Shown here: piece after piece, positions 1-8,855 of the stretch
Position numbering within the stretch: position 1 is the first letter of the stretch
Layout: every line of letters begins with the position of its first letter
DNA from: Zavarzinella sp.
GTDB lineage: Bacteria; Planctomycetota; Planctomycetia; Gemmatales; Gemmataceae
Length of the DNA: 64,000 bases
NCBI GenBank assembly: GCA_041399155.1
Contig: JAWKTI010000006.1
Location: forward strand, 1-64,000
Direction: 5' to 3'
Position numbers and translations under genes: made by a program
Notes under the pieces: generated by a model
The model's input: the letters and a program-made list of their open reading frames with translations, nothing else
Told to the model about the DNA's origin: nothing
Database searches by the model: none

Positions 1-804
1 ATCGACCTCTATCCATCCAGGTTCATTGGGGCTCTCCCATCCGATGTTTGCTTGGTTGAGTATGTTAAAAGGCTTGTCATAGAGATTGTCGTTGTTGTTG
101 TCGATGAAATAGCGATTTCGATACTTGTAGAAATTCTTCGGCTCATACTGCCCTTCCCGCAGATTGTCGGACAAGACTGAGCCGAGATAGCAGTATTCCC
201 GATAGCATTCGATCACGTCCGAGTCGGAGCGAAGACCTTTTGCCGGAGATACCATCAGCCAGTCTCCTTTGGCGAGACGGTGAGGAGTGGGGTCAGCCAA
301 ATCGAACGAATTCGCCAGACTTTTCGTAATTGTTCCTGTCTTCCCTGCATCGAGACCCGTCAGAACGACGTAACGTGAGCCTAGATAGGCACCAGGGCAG
401 AAACCGTAATTGATTGAAACGTCCTTATCCCTATGACTACTGAACGTGAGACTCCTCCCATCGAGACAAAACACGCGGATAAACGAGACAAACTTCCCGC
501 GGAGGACACCGTTTTCGTTGACGGCGAACACACCGTACCAGTTACGGTCTTGCATCTCCCCTGTATCCAAGGCAGGATACTCAACGCCTGTTCCCCAAAG
601 AATCTCCATGCGCTCATTGTTGTTGTTCAGGACCGGTAGGACCGTTTCACTGTTGCAGTCGTGAAGATAGTTGCCTTGAAAATACAGGCCAGCCATCGGG
701 ACCATTATAGGGAAGCCATCAGGCGAGTTGATAGTAACTCCTCCACCCTCCCATCGAAAATCGACATGCCCGTTCCACAGTACTGGCCTCGTGTGCTTTG
801 CCAT
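1..804 (-). CDS. Unknown protein, 3' part cut by window edge
   Basis: An uninterrupted minus-strand reading frame runs from an ATG at 804-802 to the left edge (268 codons, no stop seen). The product starts MAKHTRPVLWNG and is rich in Gly, Asn, Asp, Tyr and Trp, with no signal peptide or membrane segment. Near the visible end it has an Asn/Asp-rich stretch (YFIDNNNDNLYDK). A GGAG/AGGA stretch lies just before the ATG and an in-frame stop is at 828-826, which supports this start. I do not recognise the family. The composition would suit a phage structural or adhesive protein, but that is only inference. It is separated from the next genes by a long repeat-rich gap. Confidence 0.7.
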   Translation of the reverse strand, partial: MAKHTRPVLWNGHVDFRWEGGGVTINSPDGFPIMVPMAGLYFQGNYLHDCNSETVLPVLNNNNERMEILWGTGVEYPALDTGEMQDRNWYGVFAVNENGVLRGKFVSFIRVFCLDGRSLTFSSHRDKDVSINYGFCPGAYLGSRYVVLTGLDAGKTGTITKSLANSFDLADPTPHRLAKGDWLMVSPAKGLRSDSDVIECYREYCYLGSVLSDNLREGQYEPKNFYKYRNRYFIDNNNDNLYDKPFNILNQANIGWESPNEPGWIEVD

Positions 805-875
805 CGTTCCTGCTCCAATCGCTGGTTAGGCCGCTTGCGGCCGTCACATTTAATATATGCTCAATCGCTGACCAC

Positions 876-902
876 GTTAAGCCGGCCGCCGGCCGGCTTA
901 AC
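876..902. repeat. Perfect 12-bp inverted repeat (strong hairpin)
   Basis: The arms GTTAAGCCGGCC and GGCCGGCTTAAC are exact complements around a 3-nt loop (GCC). It lies 72 bp upstream of the minus-strand gene starting at 804. No T-run follows on either strand, so it is not a classical intrinsic terminator. An operator, a transcription block or a mobile-element remnant are all possible. Confidence 0.75.
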
Positions 903-1099
903 TATAATTAGAAAGAATTGATTTCCGTCTATTCTTTCGGCGATTCTGGCTATCACTTTCTGTGTGCAATGTACCACTGCGCATGAAAAGGTACATCATG
1001 AGGAGCGCCCTCATTGGGCTGTAATATACTCAGTAGATCCAAGGGGTGCAATGAAAAAAACAGATTGCAATACGGAAACATAAAGGACACGGCAAAACT

Positions 1100-1126
1100 G
1101 GATTCCCGCCTTCGCGGGAATGACGT
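1100..1126. repeat. Dispersed palindromic repeat, family A
   Basis: GGATTCCCGCCTTCGCGGGA plus ATGACG: a self-complementary core of TTCCCGC and GCGGGAA. Other copies in the window are near 1243-1270, 1470-1497, 15621-15647, 26668-26694 and 26740-26768, with degenerate ones near 1170 and 1397. The form resembles REP or MITE-like extragenic palindromes. Confidence 0.8.
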
Positions 1127-1136
1127 TGTGGTAGGT

Positions 1137-1507
1137 CAGTTTATTGGTTGCACTTTGAGTTTCTGCAATGGAGTCTCGCCTGCGTGGGAATGACGGTTGG
1201 TGGTGGGCATCGGATTGCGGGTGCTAATTCAAGGCATCGCCCTGGATTCCCGCCTACGCGGGAATGACGGTTGTTTCAAGAATCTCTTTGCGTCTGTGCA
1301 TGAAGACACTGTAGAATCTTAAGAAATTCCCTTGCTGGCGCAGCGGGCTATGACGGTACGTAACAGTTTATTGGTTGCACTTCGAGTTTCTGCAATGGAG
1401 TCTCGCCTGCGTGGGAATGACGGTTGGTAGTGGGCATCGGATTGCGGGTGGTAATTCAAGGCATCGCCCTGGATTCCCGCCTGCGCGGGAATGACGGTTG
1501 TTTCAAG
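1137..1507. repeat. Direct duplication of a 144-bp unit (1137-1280 and 1364-1507)
   Basis: The two 144-bp copies differ at only four positions that I can count and are offset by 227 bp. Each begins CAGTTTATTGGTTGCACTT and contains one degenerate and one intact family A palindrome. The 83-bp spacer between them carries a family B repeat at 1321-1353. The small divergence points to a recent local duplication. Confidence 0.85.
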
Positions 1508-1676
1508 TATCAATGCCAGCTACACTGCAGAGGGGCTAGCATTAAAACCAGCCTGTACAAGTTGTCAGAGTGAACGAAAATGGAATACCGTCCAGAAATA
1601 GTTCGTAATGCGTCGATAATAATGCGAACAGCGTGAAGAAATTCTCTTTGCAGTTCAGAATCAGCACCACCAGATT

Positions 1677-2552
1677 TTAGCGCACGGAATACAGAATGGT
1701 CTCTGCGGCTGTTTTCATTGCCTGGCGTTCGGTTTCTTTGCCCGCCTGGGATTTCATTTGGAAAACGCCTTCAAACAGTATCACAACGACCACTTTTCGT
1801 TCTGCACACCAGGTAATTGAATAGCCAATGAAAAGCTCTTTACCTTCCGACTGCTCTATACCAATGAAAGACGAGCATCGTTGATCCGCGGCATTCAAAC
1901 CATCCTTTGCATCAATGATTGTATTCTCGTTGCCAGAATCATGAAATGAGTTCGCAATTCGATCAAAATCCTGTTCCGTCTGGTTTTCGATAACCGATTG
2001 CACGACGGCTTTCATGTTTGGAAATCCTCGGTGCAAAAATCCTGCTTTATTGTTCAAGTTTGCAAAATTGACTACTTCCCATTTTCTGGAAGGTAATGTC
2101 ACTTCAAACTTTCCATCGGGCGATGAATAATCCCACGATGCAGAATTGTTTTCTGGTTGCAGATTTTTTCCAATGAAGCCCATGATGGTCATGCCTGCAC
2201 CAGCAAACAAATGAAGGACACAGAATATCAGTCCTGCAATGGGTGGTAAGGCTCTCATGTCTGACGAGCGACGGGTGGCAAGTGCAATACCCGCGAGCAC
2301 GATACCCGTGAGGCTCATGATTACTCTGGCAATTCCAGAGCTGATCAAGACGGTGGAATGATGTTCTGGGAATGGTTTCAAGACGATTTCAGGAACCACA
2401 AAAACCATCAAGCCACAGAACAAAGATAAATATGCCAGTCGTCGAGGTGTGGGAGTGCGGCCACGTAAGCCCAACACCAGAAAAATCAGTGGGATGCACC
2501 CGAACATCACCACAGAGCACAAACGACCAATCATGTTTGGCGTGAGTTCCAT
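1677..2552 (-). CDS. Hypothetical membrane protein with C-terminal extracytoplasmic domain
   Basis: A protein of about 291 residues starts at the ATG at 2552-2550 (MELTPNMIGRLCSV). The longer frame to 2678 would need a TTG start and adds a non-protein-like stretch, so I prefer the ATG. Several hydrophobic helices fill the first half (VVMFGCIPLIFLVLGL, LAYLSLFCGLMVFVVPEIVL, IMSLTGIVLAGIALA, IAGLIFCVLHLFAGAGMTIMG). They are followed by a soluble domain of about 150 residues starting near SPDGKFEVTLPSRKW. The family is not recognised; the layout suggests a membrane-anchored domain exposed outside the cytoplasm. It stands alone between a repeat-rich gap and a terminator. Confidence 0.7.
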   Translation of the reverse strand: MELTPNMIGRLCSVVMFGCIPLIFLVLGLRGRTPTPRRLAYLSLFCGLMVFVVPEIVLKPFPEHHSTVLISSGIARVIMSLTGIVLAGIALATRRSSDMRALPPIAGLIFCVLHLFAGAGMTIMGFIGKNLQPENNSASWDYSSPDGKFEVTLPSRKWEVVNFANLNNKAGFLHRGFPNMKAVVQSVIENQTEQDFDRIANSFHDSGNENTIIDAKDGLNAADQRCSSFIGIEQSEGKELFIGYSITWCAERKVVVVILFEGVFQMKSQAGKETERQAMKTAAETILYSVR

Positions 2553-2726
2553 CTGAATAAGACCCCTATCGAGTGATCGTGCTGTCATTCCTGCGGTTGG
2601 ATGCAGCAGCAAAAAACCGCCCAGAATAGGTTTGGGCGTTACGCGTACATGATATTGCAAATGCGATGATTTGTACAATTAAAGCAATATAGTGTTGTAC
2701 GATTATTTGAGCATTGATGTGTACAT

Positions 2727-2754
2727 AAAAAAAGACCCAGGGTTGCCCCCGGGC
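2727..2754 (-). terminator. Intrinsic terminator downstream of the aminotransferase gene
   Basis: Read on the minus strand, a GC-rich stem of about nine pairs (with G-U wobbles, GGCCCGGGG against CCCTGGGTC) is followed directly by seven T residues. It lies about 130 bp after the stop of the minus-strand gene at 2887 and matches a Rho-independent terminator. Confidence 0.7.
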
Positions 2755-2886
2755 CTAGCTCATCACGTCGCCCACTCGCGATGAACTAATATTAATTTAA
2801 GCCGAAAATTGCTGGATGTCAACAAGAAAAAAAAAAATTCTGCTCAAAGTGTGAAAATTTCGTGATTATTTTTTTAGGGAAATGTG

Positions 2887-4128
2887 TTACGAAAAACGTA
2901 AGTTCAGATTGTGTAGTCGTTTACGTGTTTCAGACATCAAATCATCCTCATCCGCTTCGGTGGGGGCAATATATGTGGCAGAGAAGCGTAAATAGGAACC
3001 TGCATCGTCCCAGGGCACAGTGCAGACCGATTGTTCATGGATCAAAAACTGGGATGCTTCTTCCGCATTGGCAAAATTTCGCTCCCCTGCACCAGTTGGG
3101 GCCTTTGTGTACAGAAAGTAGGTGCCACCGGGCATCTGGGCTGCAAAACCCACATCTTTCAGGACTGCCACCAGCTTTTCCAGCCGACGGCGGTATTTTT
3201 CGCACACGGCCCGTGGGATCTCTGGATTTGCCAGTGCCTGTGCTGCGGCCATCTGAATGGCCATAAACTGGCCGCTATCGCTGTTATCCTTCACATCAGC
3301 ATAAGCCTGCACGATTTTGGGGTGACCACAGACCCAGCCCAGTCGCCAGCCGATCATGTTATAGCCTTTGGACATGGAATGAACTTCCACACCCACTTCT
3401 TTGGCACCATCCACCTGCAGAAAACTGGTGGGTGGACCCTGATAGTTCAACATGCAGTGGGCGGCGTCCTGCACCACAATAATCTGGTTAGTGTGGGCAA
3501 ATTCGATCACTTTCTTGTAAAAATCGGTGGTGGCCACCGCACCGGTGGGGCTGTTGGGATAGTTGATCACCAGTAATTTCGCCCGCTTGCGGATATCTGA
3601 TGGAATACCATCCAGATCGGGAAAGAAGCCATTTTTTTCCAGTAACGGCAAACGATGCACTTCCCCACCGTAATATCGGGTGTGGGTGCCAGCAACCGGA
3701 TACCCTGGCACCGTCATCAGTGTGACATCACCCGGATTGATGAAGCAGGCAGGCAGCATTGCATACGCTGGCTTGGAGCCAATACAGTGGCAGATTTCGG
3801 TATCGGGATTCAGAGTCACACCGAATTGGCGTGCCATCAGATCAGCGGCAGCCTGTTTGTAGGCTGCAATGCCATTATCAGCGTAACCCCGGTTTTCCGC
3901 ACGATCGACCTGTACTTTCAGTGCTTCCCGCACGCTGGTATCGGCCATATCGTCGTTTTCGCCGATTCCAAAGTCCAGCAATCGCAATTCCGGGTGGTCT
4001 GCCAGGGCTTTTCGCTTCGCACGTTTGATTTTTTCAAATTTGTATATTTCGGTGCCTTTCCCGTAGTTGGCACCACCAATACGGTCGGCAAAAAGCGATT
4101 GAAACCAGGGATCAGCCGTCGCAGACAT
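2887..4128 (-). CDS. dapL: LL-diaminopimelate aminotransferase-like PLP enzyme
   Basis: A fold-type I aminotransferase of about 413 residues. Visible signatures are the N-terminal IGGANYGKGTEIYKFEKIKRAK, the glycine-rich FGIGENDDMAD, NYPNSPTG near residue 190 and SMSKGYNM with the PLP-binding Lys near 254, then GWRLGWVCG. LL-DAP aminotransferases convert tetrahydrodipicolinate directly to LL-diaminopimelate for lysine and peptidoglycan synthesis. I chose the start MSATADPWFQSLF; in-frame ATGs at 4134 and further upstream are possible. Substrate assignment within aspartate/DAP aminotransferases is by resemblance, so another class I/II aminotransferase is the alternative. It is a single gene followed by a terminator. 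Confidence 0.8.
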   Translation of the reverse strand: MSATADPWFQSLFADRIGGANYGKGTEIYKFEKIKRAKRKALADHPELRLLDFGIGENDDMADTSVREALKVQVDRAENRGYADNGIAAYKQAAADLMARQFGVTLNPDTEICHCIGSKPAYAMLPACFINPGDVTLMTVPGYPVAGTHTRYYGGEVHRLPLLEKNGFFPDLDGIPSDIRKRAKLLVINYPNSPTGAVATTDFYKKVIEFAHTNQIIVVQDAAHCMLNYQGPPTSFLQVDGAKEVGVEVHSMSKGYNMIGWRLGWVCGHPKIVQAYADVKDNSDSGQFMAIQMAAAQALANPEIPRAVCEKYRRRLEKLVAVLKDVGFAAQMPGGTYFLYTKAPTGAGERNFANAEEASQFLIHEQSVCTVPWDDAGSYLRFSATYIAPTEADEDDLMSETRKRLHNLNLRFS

Positions 4129-4329
4129 AAACATTCCTTTTGTGGTAACAGCGAAAAAGGTAGTTATAGCACTCCCACGCACGTTGTTGTGGGGGGATCA
4201 TCGGAAAAGGGCAGGAAAGTTCACCACAAAACGTGCAGCCATTTACCTTGCATGTGATTATTTGATTAAGTGAAATATTTATACGTCAACAATTCGCCAT
4301 TTTTGCGAAATCCCAACCGAATACAGCAA

Positions 4330-5421
4330 TTACTGTGCGGCAGCAGCGATTTGTGGCATGTTTTCCAGCACTTTTCTGCGAAGTTGTCCGCAGGCAGCAT
4401 CGATATCCGCACCTTTGCGTTTCCGCACCTTCACGCTGATTCCCGCGTGACGCAGGGTGGTAACGAAGGCGTTCTGTGCCTCGGGTGCGGGGCGACGATA
4501 GGGCAGATCCACAACATTGTTCCACGGAATCAGATTCACGTGGGCCTTGCGATCCCGCAGCAGGCGGGCTAATTCGCGGGCATCAGCAGGCTGATCGTTC
4601 AATTCGCCCAACAGAACATATTCGTAAGTTACTTGCCGGGAAGTAGTTGCGTAAAAATAGTCTGCCGCGTCCAGAATTGCTTCAATCCCAATATTGGCAT
4701 TGGTGGGCACAATCTGATTCCGCAATGCATCGTTGGGTGCGTGCAGAGAAACAGCCAGGTGGTACTGTTTGCCCGCATCAGCCAGGGCACGTATTTTTGC
4801 GGGCAGTCCCACGGTCGAAATGGTGATATGGCGGGCACCGATGCCCAGTCCTTTCTGCGAAACAGCGATTTCAAGTGCCGCCAGCAGGTTATCCAGATTG
4901 GCCAATGGTTCACCCATCCCCATCACCACAATGTGGGACAGGCGTTCCCCAGGTGCGGTCAGGTTTCGCAACAGGACTAATTGCTCTAAGATCTCACCAA
5001 CAGAGAGGTTACGTTCAACGCCCTTCAGGCCACTGGCGCAAAAGACACAGCCCATGCCACACCCCACCTGGGTGCTGATACAGGCGGTGCGGCGGGTTTC
5101 TTCCTGCAATAATACGCACTCAATCGATTTGCCGTCCTGCCACTCCAGTACTAACTTGTGGGTTTCGTCTGTCGCAATCCGGTGGGCCACCACATTGGCC
5201 TGAAACAGGTGAAATTGATCTTGCAGGGCAGTGCGGAATGCTGCGGGCAGGTCGGTCATGCTGTCGAAATTGGCGGCACGTGCCTGATAAAGCCAGCGCA
5301 GCACCTGGGCAGTGCGGAATGCAGGTTGTTGCTGTGCAGCCACCCATTGCTGGATATCGCCCACTGGGGTATCCAAAAACGCCTTTTTGGCAGTCGAAAG
5401 TAACGGTAACTCGAGATTCAT
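4330..5421 (-). CDS. rlmN: 23S rRNA (adenine2503-C2)-methyltransferase RlmN
   Basis: A 363-residue radical SAM enzyme. The cluster motif CGMGCVFC gives Cys121, Cys125 and Cys128 as the probable [4Fe-4S] ligands. A second conserved catalytic Cys lies near 344 (DAACGQLR). GMGEPLANLDN and the VSLHAPND stretch are typical of RlmN/Cfr. The enzyme methylates C2 of A2503 in 23S rRNA (and A37 of some tRNAs) in the cytoplasm. Length and motifs match the family and nothing is missing. It is transcribed alone on the minus strand. Confidence 0.95.
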   Translation of the reverse strand: MNLELPLLSTAKKAFLDTPVGDIQQWVAAQQQPAFRTAQVLRWLYQARAANFDSMTDLPAAFRTALQDQFHLFQANVVAHRIATDETHKLVLEWQDGKSIECVLLQEETRRTACISTQVGCGMGCVFCASGLKGVERNLSVGEILEQLVLLRNLTAPGERLSHIVVMGMGEPLANLDNLLAALEIAVSQKGLGIGARHITISTVGLPAKIRALADAGKQYHLAVSLHAPNDALRNQIVPTNANIGIEAILDAADYFYATTSRQVTYEYVLLGELNDQPADARELARLLRDRKAHVNLIPWNNVVDLPYRRPAPEAQNAFVTTLRHAGISVKVRKRKGADIDAACGQLRRKVLENMPQIAAAAQ

Positions 5422-5538
5422 TCGGTTATTCTACAACATGGCAAGCCTGCCCACCTAGAGTTTGGCAGACTTCTGAAATCGATTTAGAATGAAATCTACC
5501 ACCAGATCTCGAAATTCGAACCCACTTCGGAAATCATC

Positions 5539-6492
5539 ATGGCGAAAACGAAGCCAAAACGACGGGATAACGATTCTCCCTGGAAGGAGTTGCTGGATCA
5601 CTACCTGGAACCGGTATGCGAATTACTGTTCCCCACGTTACATCAAGCGATACGGTGGGACAAAAAATACAAACCACTGAATACCCAGCTCCGAAAGCGC
5701 GACCAGGACGCACTGACAAACAACCAGCATGTGGATTGTCTTTACGAGGTTTATCTGAAATCGAACACTACACCCATCACCCTGTACCTGCATATCGAGG
5801 TTCAGTCGCAACAGGACACCGCTTTTGAAGAGCGTATGCTTCGTTACTTTATCCGATTGATTGATAAATACGGACCGAACATTCGCAGCGTGGCAATTCT
5901 GGCCGATCCGCACCCCACGTGGCGACCGACAGAGTTTCTGGAAAGCAATGATGAAAACGAGCTCATTTTTCGATTAAAGTCGTTTAAGATTCTGGACTTA
6001 CGCGACAAATTAGCGGAACTGGAAGCCCACCACAGTCCGGTGGGGTTGGTGCTGGCCGCATGTGTTCAGAATCTGATCCATAGTAGCAACGCAAGATTGC
6101 AGCGGGAGGCGAAAATCCGCCTGACACGCCAACTGCTTCTCCGTGGCATCACTCCCGATGAGATTGTCAACATCTTCCGCTTGCTGGAATGGATGATACA
6201 ATTACCCAGAGAAGAAGATGAGAGATTCCAGGCAGAGTTATTGTTGCTGGAAGAGGAAATGAAAATGCCATTCTTATCCCCCAGAGAACTCCGTGCAATC
6301 GAACGCGGCCGTCAGGAAGGACTTGAACAGGGCTTGGTAACTGGCAAAGAAGTGGGTGAGCGAATTGGACAAATTCGTTTGATTCAGGAATTGCTTAATC
6401 TGAAAATTACCCCGTCGTCCCGACTGCAGAAAAAATCGCTGGAAGAACTGGATGCCATCATTGCCGATCTGCGGGCGAAATTAGCGGAATAA
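5539..6492 (+). CDS. Rpn/PD-(D/E)XK nuclease-family transposase-like protein
   Basis: A 317-residue protein resembling the Rpn (recombination-promoting nuclease) or putative-transposase PD-(D/E)XK group. The N-terminal half carries the core ...DCLYEVYLK... followed by LYLHIEVQSQ, where the D and the E-x-Q would form the metal site. A conserved ERMLRYFIRLIDKY helix follows. The C-terminus has the RGRQEGLEQGLVTGKE helix typical of these proteins. Such proteins are multicopy in many genomes and act on DNA, promoting RecA-independent recombination in E. coli; activity here is inferred. The gene sits alone between rlmN and the EF-G paralogue, facing the latter. Confidence 0.8.
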   Translation: MAKTKPKRRDNDSPWKELLDHYLEPVCELLFPTLHQAIRWDKKYKPLNTQLRKRDQDALTNNQHVDCLYEVYLKSNTTPITLYLHIEVQSQQDTAFEERMLRYFIRLIDKYGPNIRSVAILADPHPTWRPTEFLESNDENELIFRLKSFKILDLRDKLAELEAHHSPVGLVLAACVQNLIHSSNARLQREAKIRLTRQLLLRGITPDEIVNIFRLLEWMIQLPREEDERFQAELLLLEEEMKMPFLSPRELRAIERGRQEGLEQGLVTGKEVGERIGQIRLIQELLNLKITPSSRLQKKSLEELDAIIADLRAKLAE

Positions 6493-6546
6493 TTGACCAA
6501 GTGATGCAATCTTGGTACCTCACAAGAATCTATTTGCTGCGCCGGG

Positions 6547-8694
6547 TTACGCCTCATCCTCATCAGCGTGGGCGGCAACTTTGCTGATAATCTGTTGCTG
6601 CACGTTCATCGGCACGATGTCGAAGTGGCTGAACTCCATTGTGTAAGATCCCGTTCCCTGGGTAATGCTGCCCAACTGGGCGGCGTAGCGGGTGATTTCG
6701 GCCAGTGGCACGTGGGCTTTAATCACCGTAATGTCGCCTGGCAGGCTATCCTGATCGTGCACGTGACCACGTCGGCTGTTCAGATCGCTAAGAATCGCAC
6801 CCGTGTATTTGGCAGCGATGTTAACTTCCAGATGCACAATCGGTTCCATCAACACCGGGTGGGCAGCCAGAATCGCCTTTTTCAGTGCCAGTCGACCAGC
6901 AATTTTGAAGGCCGCTTCGGAACTATCCACTGGGTGGTCTTTGCCGAAGTGCACTTCCACCGCCAGATCCTGGATGCGGTTGCCCGAAATCGCCCCACGT
7001 GCGAGGAGTTCCAGGCAGCCTTTTTCGACGGCAGGCATGAACTGGTTGGGAATTGTCCCACCCACAATGTGGTCGATAAATGCGAAATTATACTCTGGGT
7101 GGTAACTCACATGGCGCAATTTCTCAAATCGGTGTTTATTGGCAAACTGCGCTTCCAGTTCCTCTTTGGTGTGAATATCTCGCGACAGTGGGTAAATCCG
7201 CAGATGCACCTCGCCGAATTGCCCACGTCCGCCTGATTGTTTCTTGTGCTTGTATTCCCCTGCCGCATCCGTGGTGATCGTTTCCCGATAGGGAATTTTC
7301 GGCTCTTTGGTGACCACTTCCAGGTCGAAGCGGTGCTTCAGACGCTCCTGAATGACTTCCAGATGCAACTGACTGACCCCATTCATCACCATCTGGTGGG
7401 TCTGTTCATCGTGCGAAATGATAAACGTGGGGTCTTCGTCGGCCATTTTATGAAGACTTTGTGAGATTTTCTGCTCATCCCCACGGCTTTTGGGTTCTAC
7501 CGCCAAACCGTACATCGGCTTCGGAAATTCCGGTAGCGGCAACTGGGGGGCATCTTTGGTGAATGCAATCGTATCTCCGATGTGCAGGTCGTCGATTTTT
7601 GCCACCGCCACGATATCCCCAGGGTAGGCTTCCTGCACCGGCTGCAGTGTTTTTCCTTGAATCATCAGGATCTGTGGGATGCGATTCGCCTTTTTCGTCC
7701 GCAAATTCAGCAACTGGTGGGCACTATCCATCTTGCCCGATAGCACCCGAATAAAACTGAGGTGACCCACGTACTTATCGTGGACGTTTTTGAAGACCAG
7801 CCCAAGAAATTCACCTGCTTCATCAGCCGCTGCGAACGAATCTGTGTGGCCGTTTGCACCCGCCAGATAACCATTCAGGCGTTCTTTGGCGTGCCACGGG
7901 GTGGAGGAATACATCGCCAGTGCGTGCAATAATTCTTCAATGCCCTGTTCCTGTTTGGCACCCGTGCAGAAAATCGGTATCACCGTTCCCGCTTCCACCG
8001 CACGTGGGACGGCTTGTTCCAGTTCTTCCAGCGATAATTCACCCGCTTCCAGGTAGCGGGTCATCATCTCTTCATCACACTCAACAATGGCATCAACCAA
8101 CTGGGCCCGCAGATCCGCAGGCCGCATCGGTGCGGTCGCTGGAACTTCTGCAGGGGGATTCATCACAGACAGCACTCCGTGAAAATCGGCCCCCAGCCCA
8201 TCGGGTACATTAAACAGCACGCACTGCCGACCGAACGTGTCCTGAATATTCTGCAGTAATTCCGGAAAATGAATGTTGTCTGCATCGCACTTATTGATGA
8301 CGATCAGGCGGGTAAGACCGTACCGGCCTGCCGCTTCAAACATGCGGCGAGTCATTACTTCTACCCCACTGGTGGCGGAAATGACCGTAACGGCGGTTTC
8401 TACTGCGGTCAGCGATTCCATTGCCGCACCAATAAAGTCCGGATAGCCGGGTGCGTCTAACAGATTGACAAATTTGCCTTCATGCTCGAAGTGCAGCACC
8501 GATGTATCAATGGAAAAGTGGTGCTTGTGCTCTTCATCGTCATAGTCGGAAATGCTGGTTTCATCGTCGACGTTGCCCAGCCGCTCGACCGCGTGGGCTT
8601 TGTGCAACAATGCATCCGCCAGGGAAGTCTTTCCACTGGCACGATGGCCCACGAGGGCAATGGTGCGGATGTCTTTTTCGTGATACGTTAACAT
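6547..8694 (-). CDS. Elongation factor G paralogue (EF-G-like GTPase)
   Basis: A translational GTPase of about 715 residues with the full EF-G layout: G1 GHRASGKTS (residues 16-24), G3 DAPGYPDF (80-87), G4 NKCD (134-137), then domains II to V including KKQSGGRGQFGEV of domain IV. The switch I region lacks the usual RGIT motif (here KHHFSID), as in the FusA2/EF-G-2 paralogues rather than the main factor. The start is set by a strong Shine-Dalgarno (8703-8709) eight bases before ATG 8694; an in-frame ATG at 8712 lies upstream of it. It is the last gene of a minus-strand run after hisA. The exact role (alternative translocation, ribosome recycling or rescue) cannot be read from sequence. Confidence 0.88.
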   Translation of the reverse strand: MLTYHEKDIRTIALVGHRASGKTSLADALLHKAHAVERLGNVDDETSISDYDDEEHKHHFSIDTSVLHFEHEGKFVNLLDAPGYPDFIGAAMESLTAVETAVTVISATSGVEVMTRRMFEAAGRYGLTRLIVINKCDADNIHFPELLQNIQDTFGRQCVLFNVPDGLGADFHGVLSVMNPPAEVPATAPMRPADLRAQLVDAIVECDEEMMTRYLEAGELSLEELEQAVPRAVEAGTVIPIFCTGAKQEQGIEELLHALAMYSSTPWHAKERLNGYLAGANGHTDSFAAADEAGEFLGLVFKNVHDKYVGHLSFIRVLSGKMDSAHQLLNLRTKKANRIPQILMIQGKTLQPVQEAYPGDIVAVAKIDDLHIGDTIAFTKDAPQLPLPEFPKPMYGLAVEPKSRGDEQKISQSLHKMADEDPTFIISHDEQTHQMVMNGVSQLHLEVIQERLKHRFDLEVVTKEPKIPYRETITTDAAGEYKHKKQSGGRGQFGEVHLRIYPLSRDIHTKEELEAQFANKHRFEKLRHVSYHPEYNFAFIDHIVGGTIPNQFMPAVEKGCLELLARGAISGNRIQDLAVEVHFGKDHPVDSSEAAFKIAGRLALKKAILAAHPVLMEPIVHLEVNIAAKYTGAILSDLNSRRGHVHDQDSLPGDITVIKAHVPLAEITRYAAQLGSITQGTGSYTMEFSHFDIVPMNVQQQIISKVAAHADEDEA

Positions 8695-8702
8695 GGCGAA
8701 AA

Positions 8703-8709
8703 CCTCCTT
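8703..8709 (-). promoter_or_regulatory. Strong ribosome binding site deciding the EF-G paralogue start
   Basis: On the minus strand AAGGAGG lies eight bases before the ATG at 8694, and itself falls inside the longer frame beginning at 8712. It argues for the shorter protein. Confidence 0.7.
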
Positions 8710-8855
8710 CATAAAGCCGATCAGTTCGATCGTTTAAGGGAAGGCGGCCTCGCCGGAACTACCAGGTGATCAAGGAGGCACTCAGGCACCCCGGCCAGAC
8801 AGCACGGAGGCCGTCTGGCGATTGTCTTCACCAGTTACATCGAGAGCACTTGTCA

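Larger units (their letters stand above)
903..1676. other. Gene-free, repeat-rich interval
   Basis: No convincing gene is seen on either strand. The stretch holds several copies of the dispersed ATTCCCGCGAAGGCGGGAAT palindrome, a 144-bp duplicated unit and one copy of the TTGCTGGCGCTGCGGGCTATG-type repeat (1321-1353). The short reading frames here are translations of these repeats (telltale peptide HSREGGNP or its variants). Confidence 0.6.
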
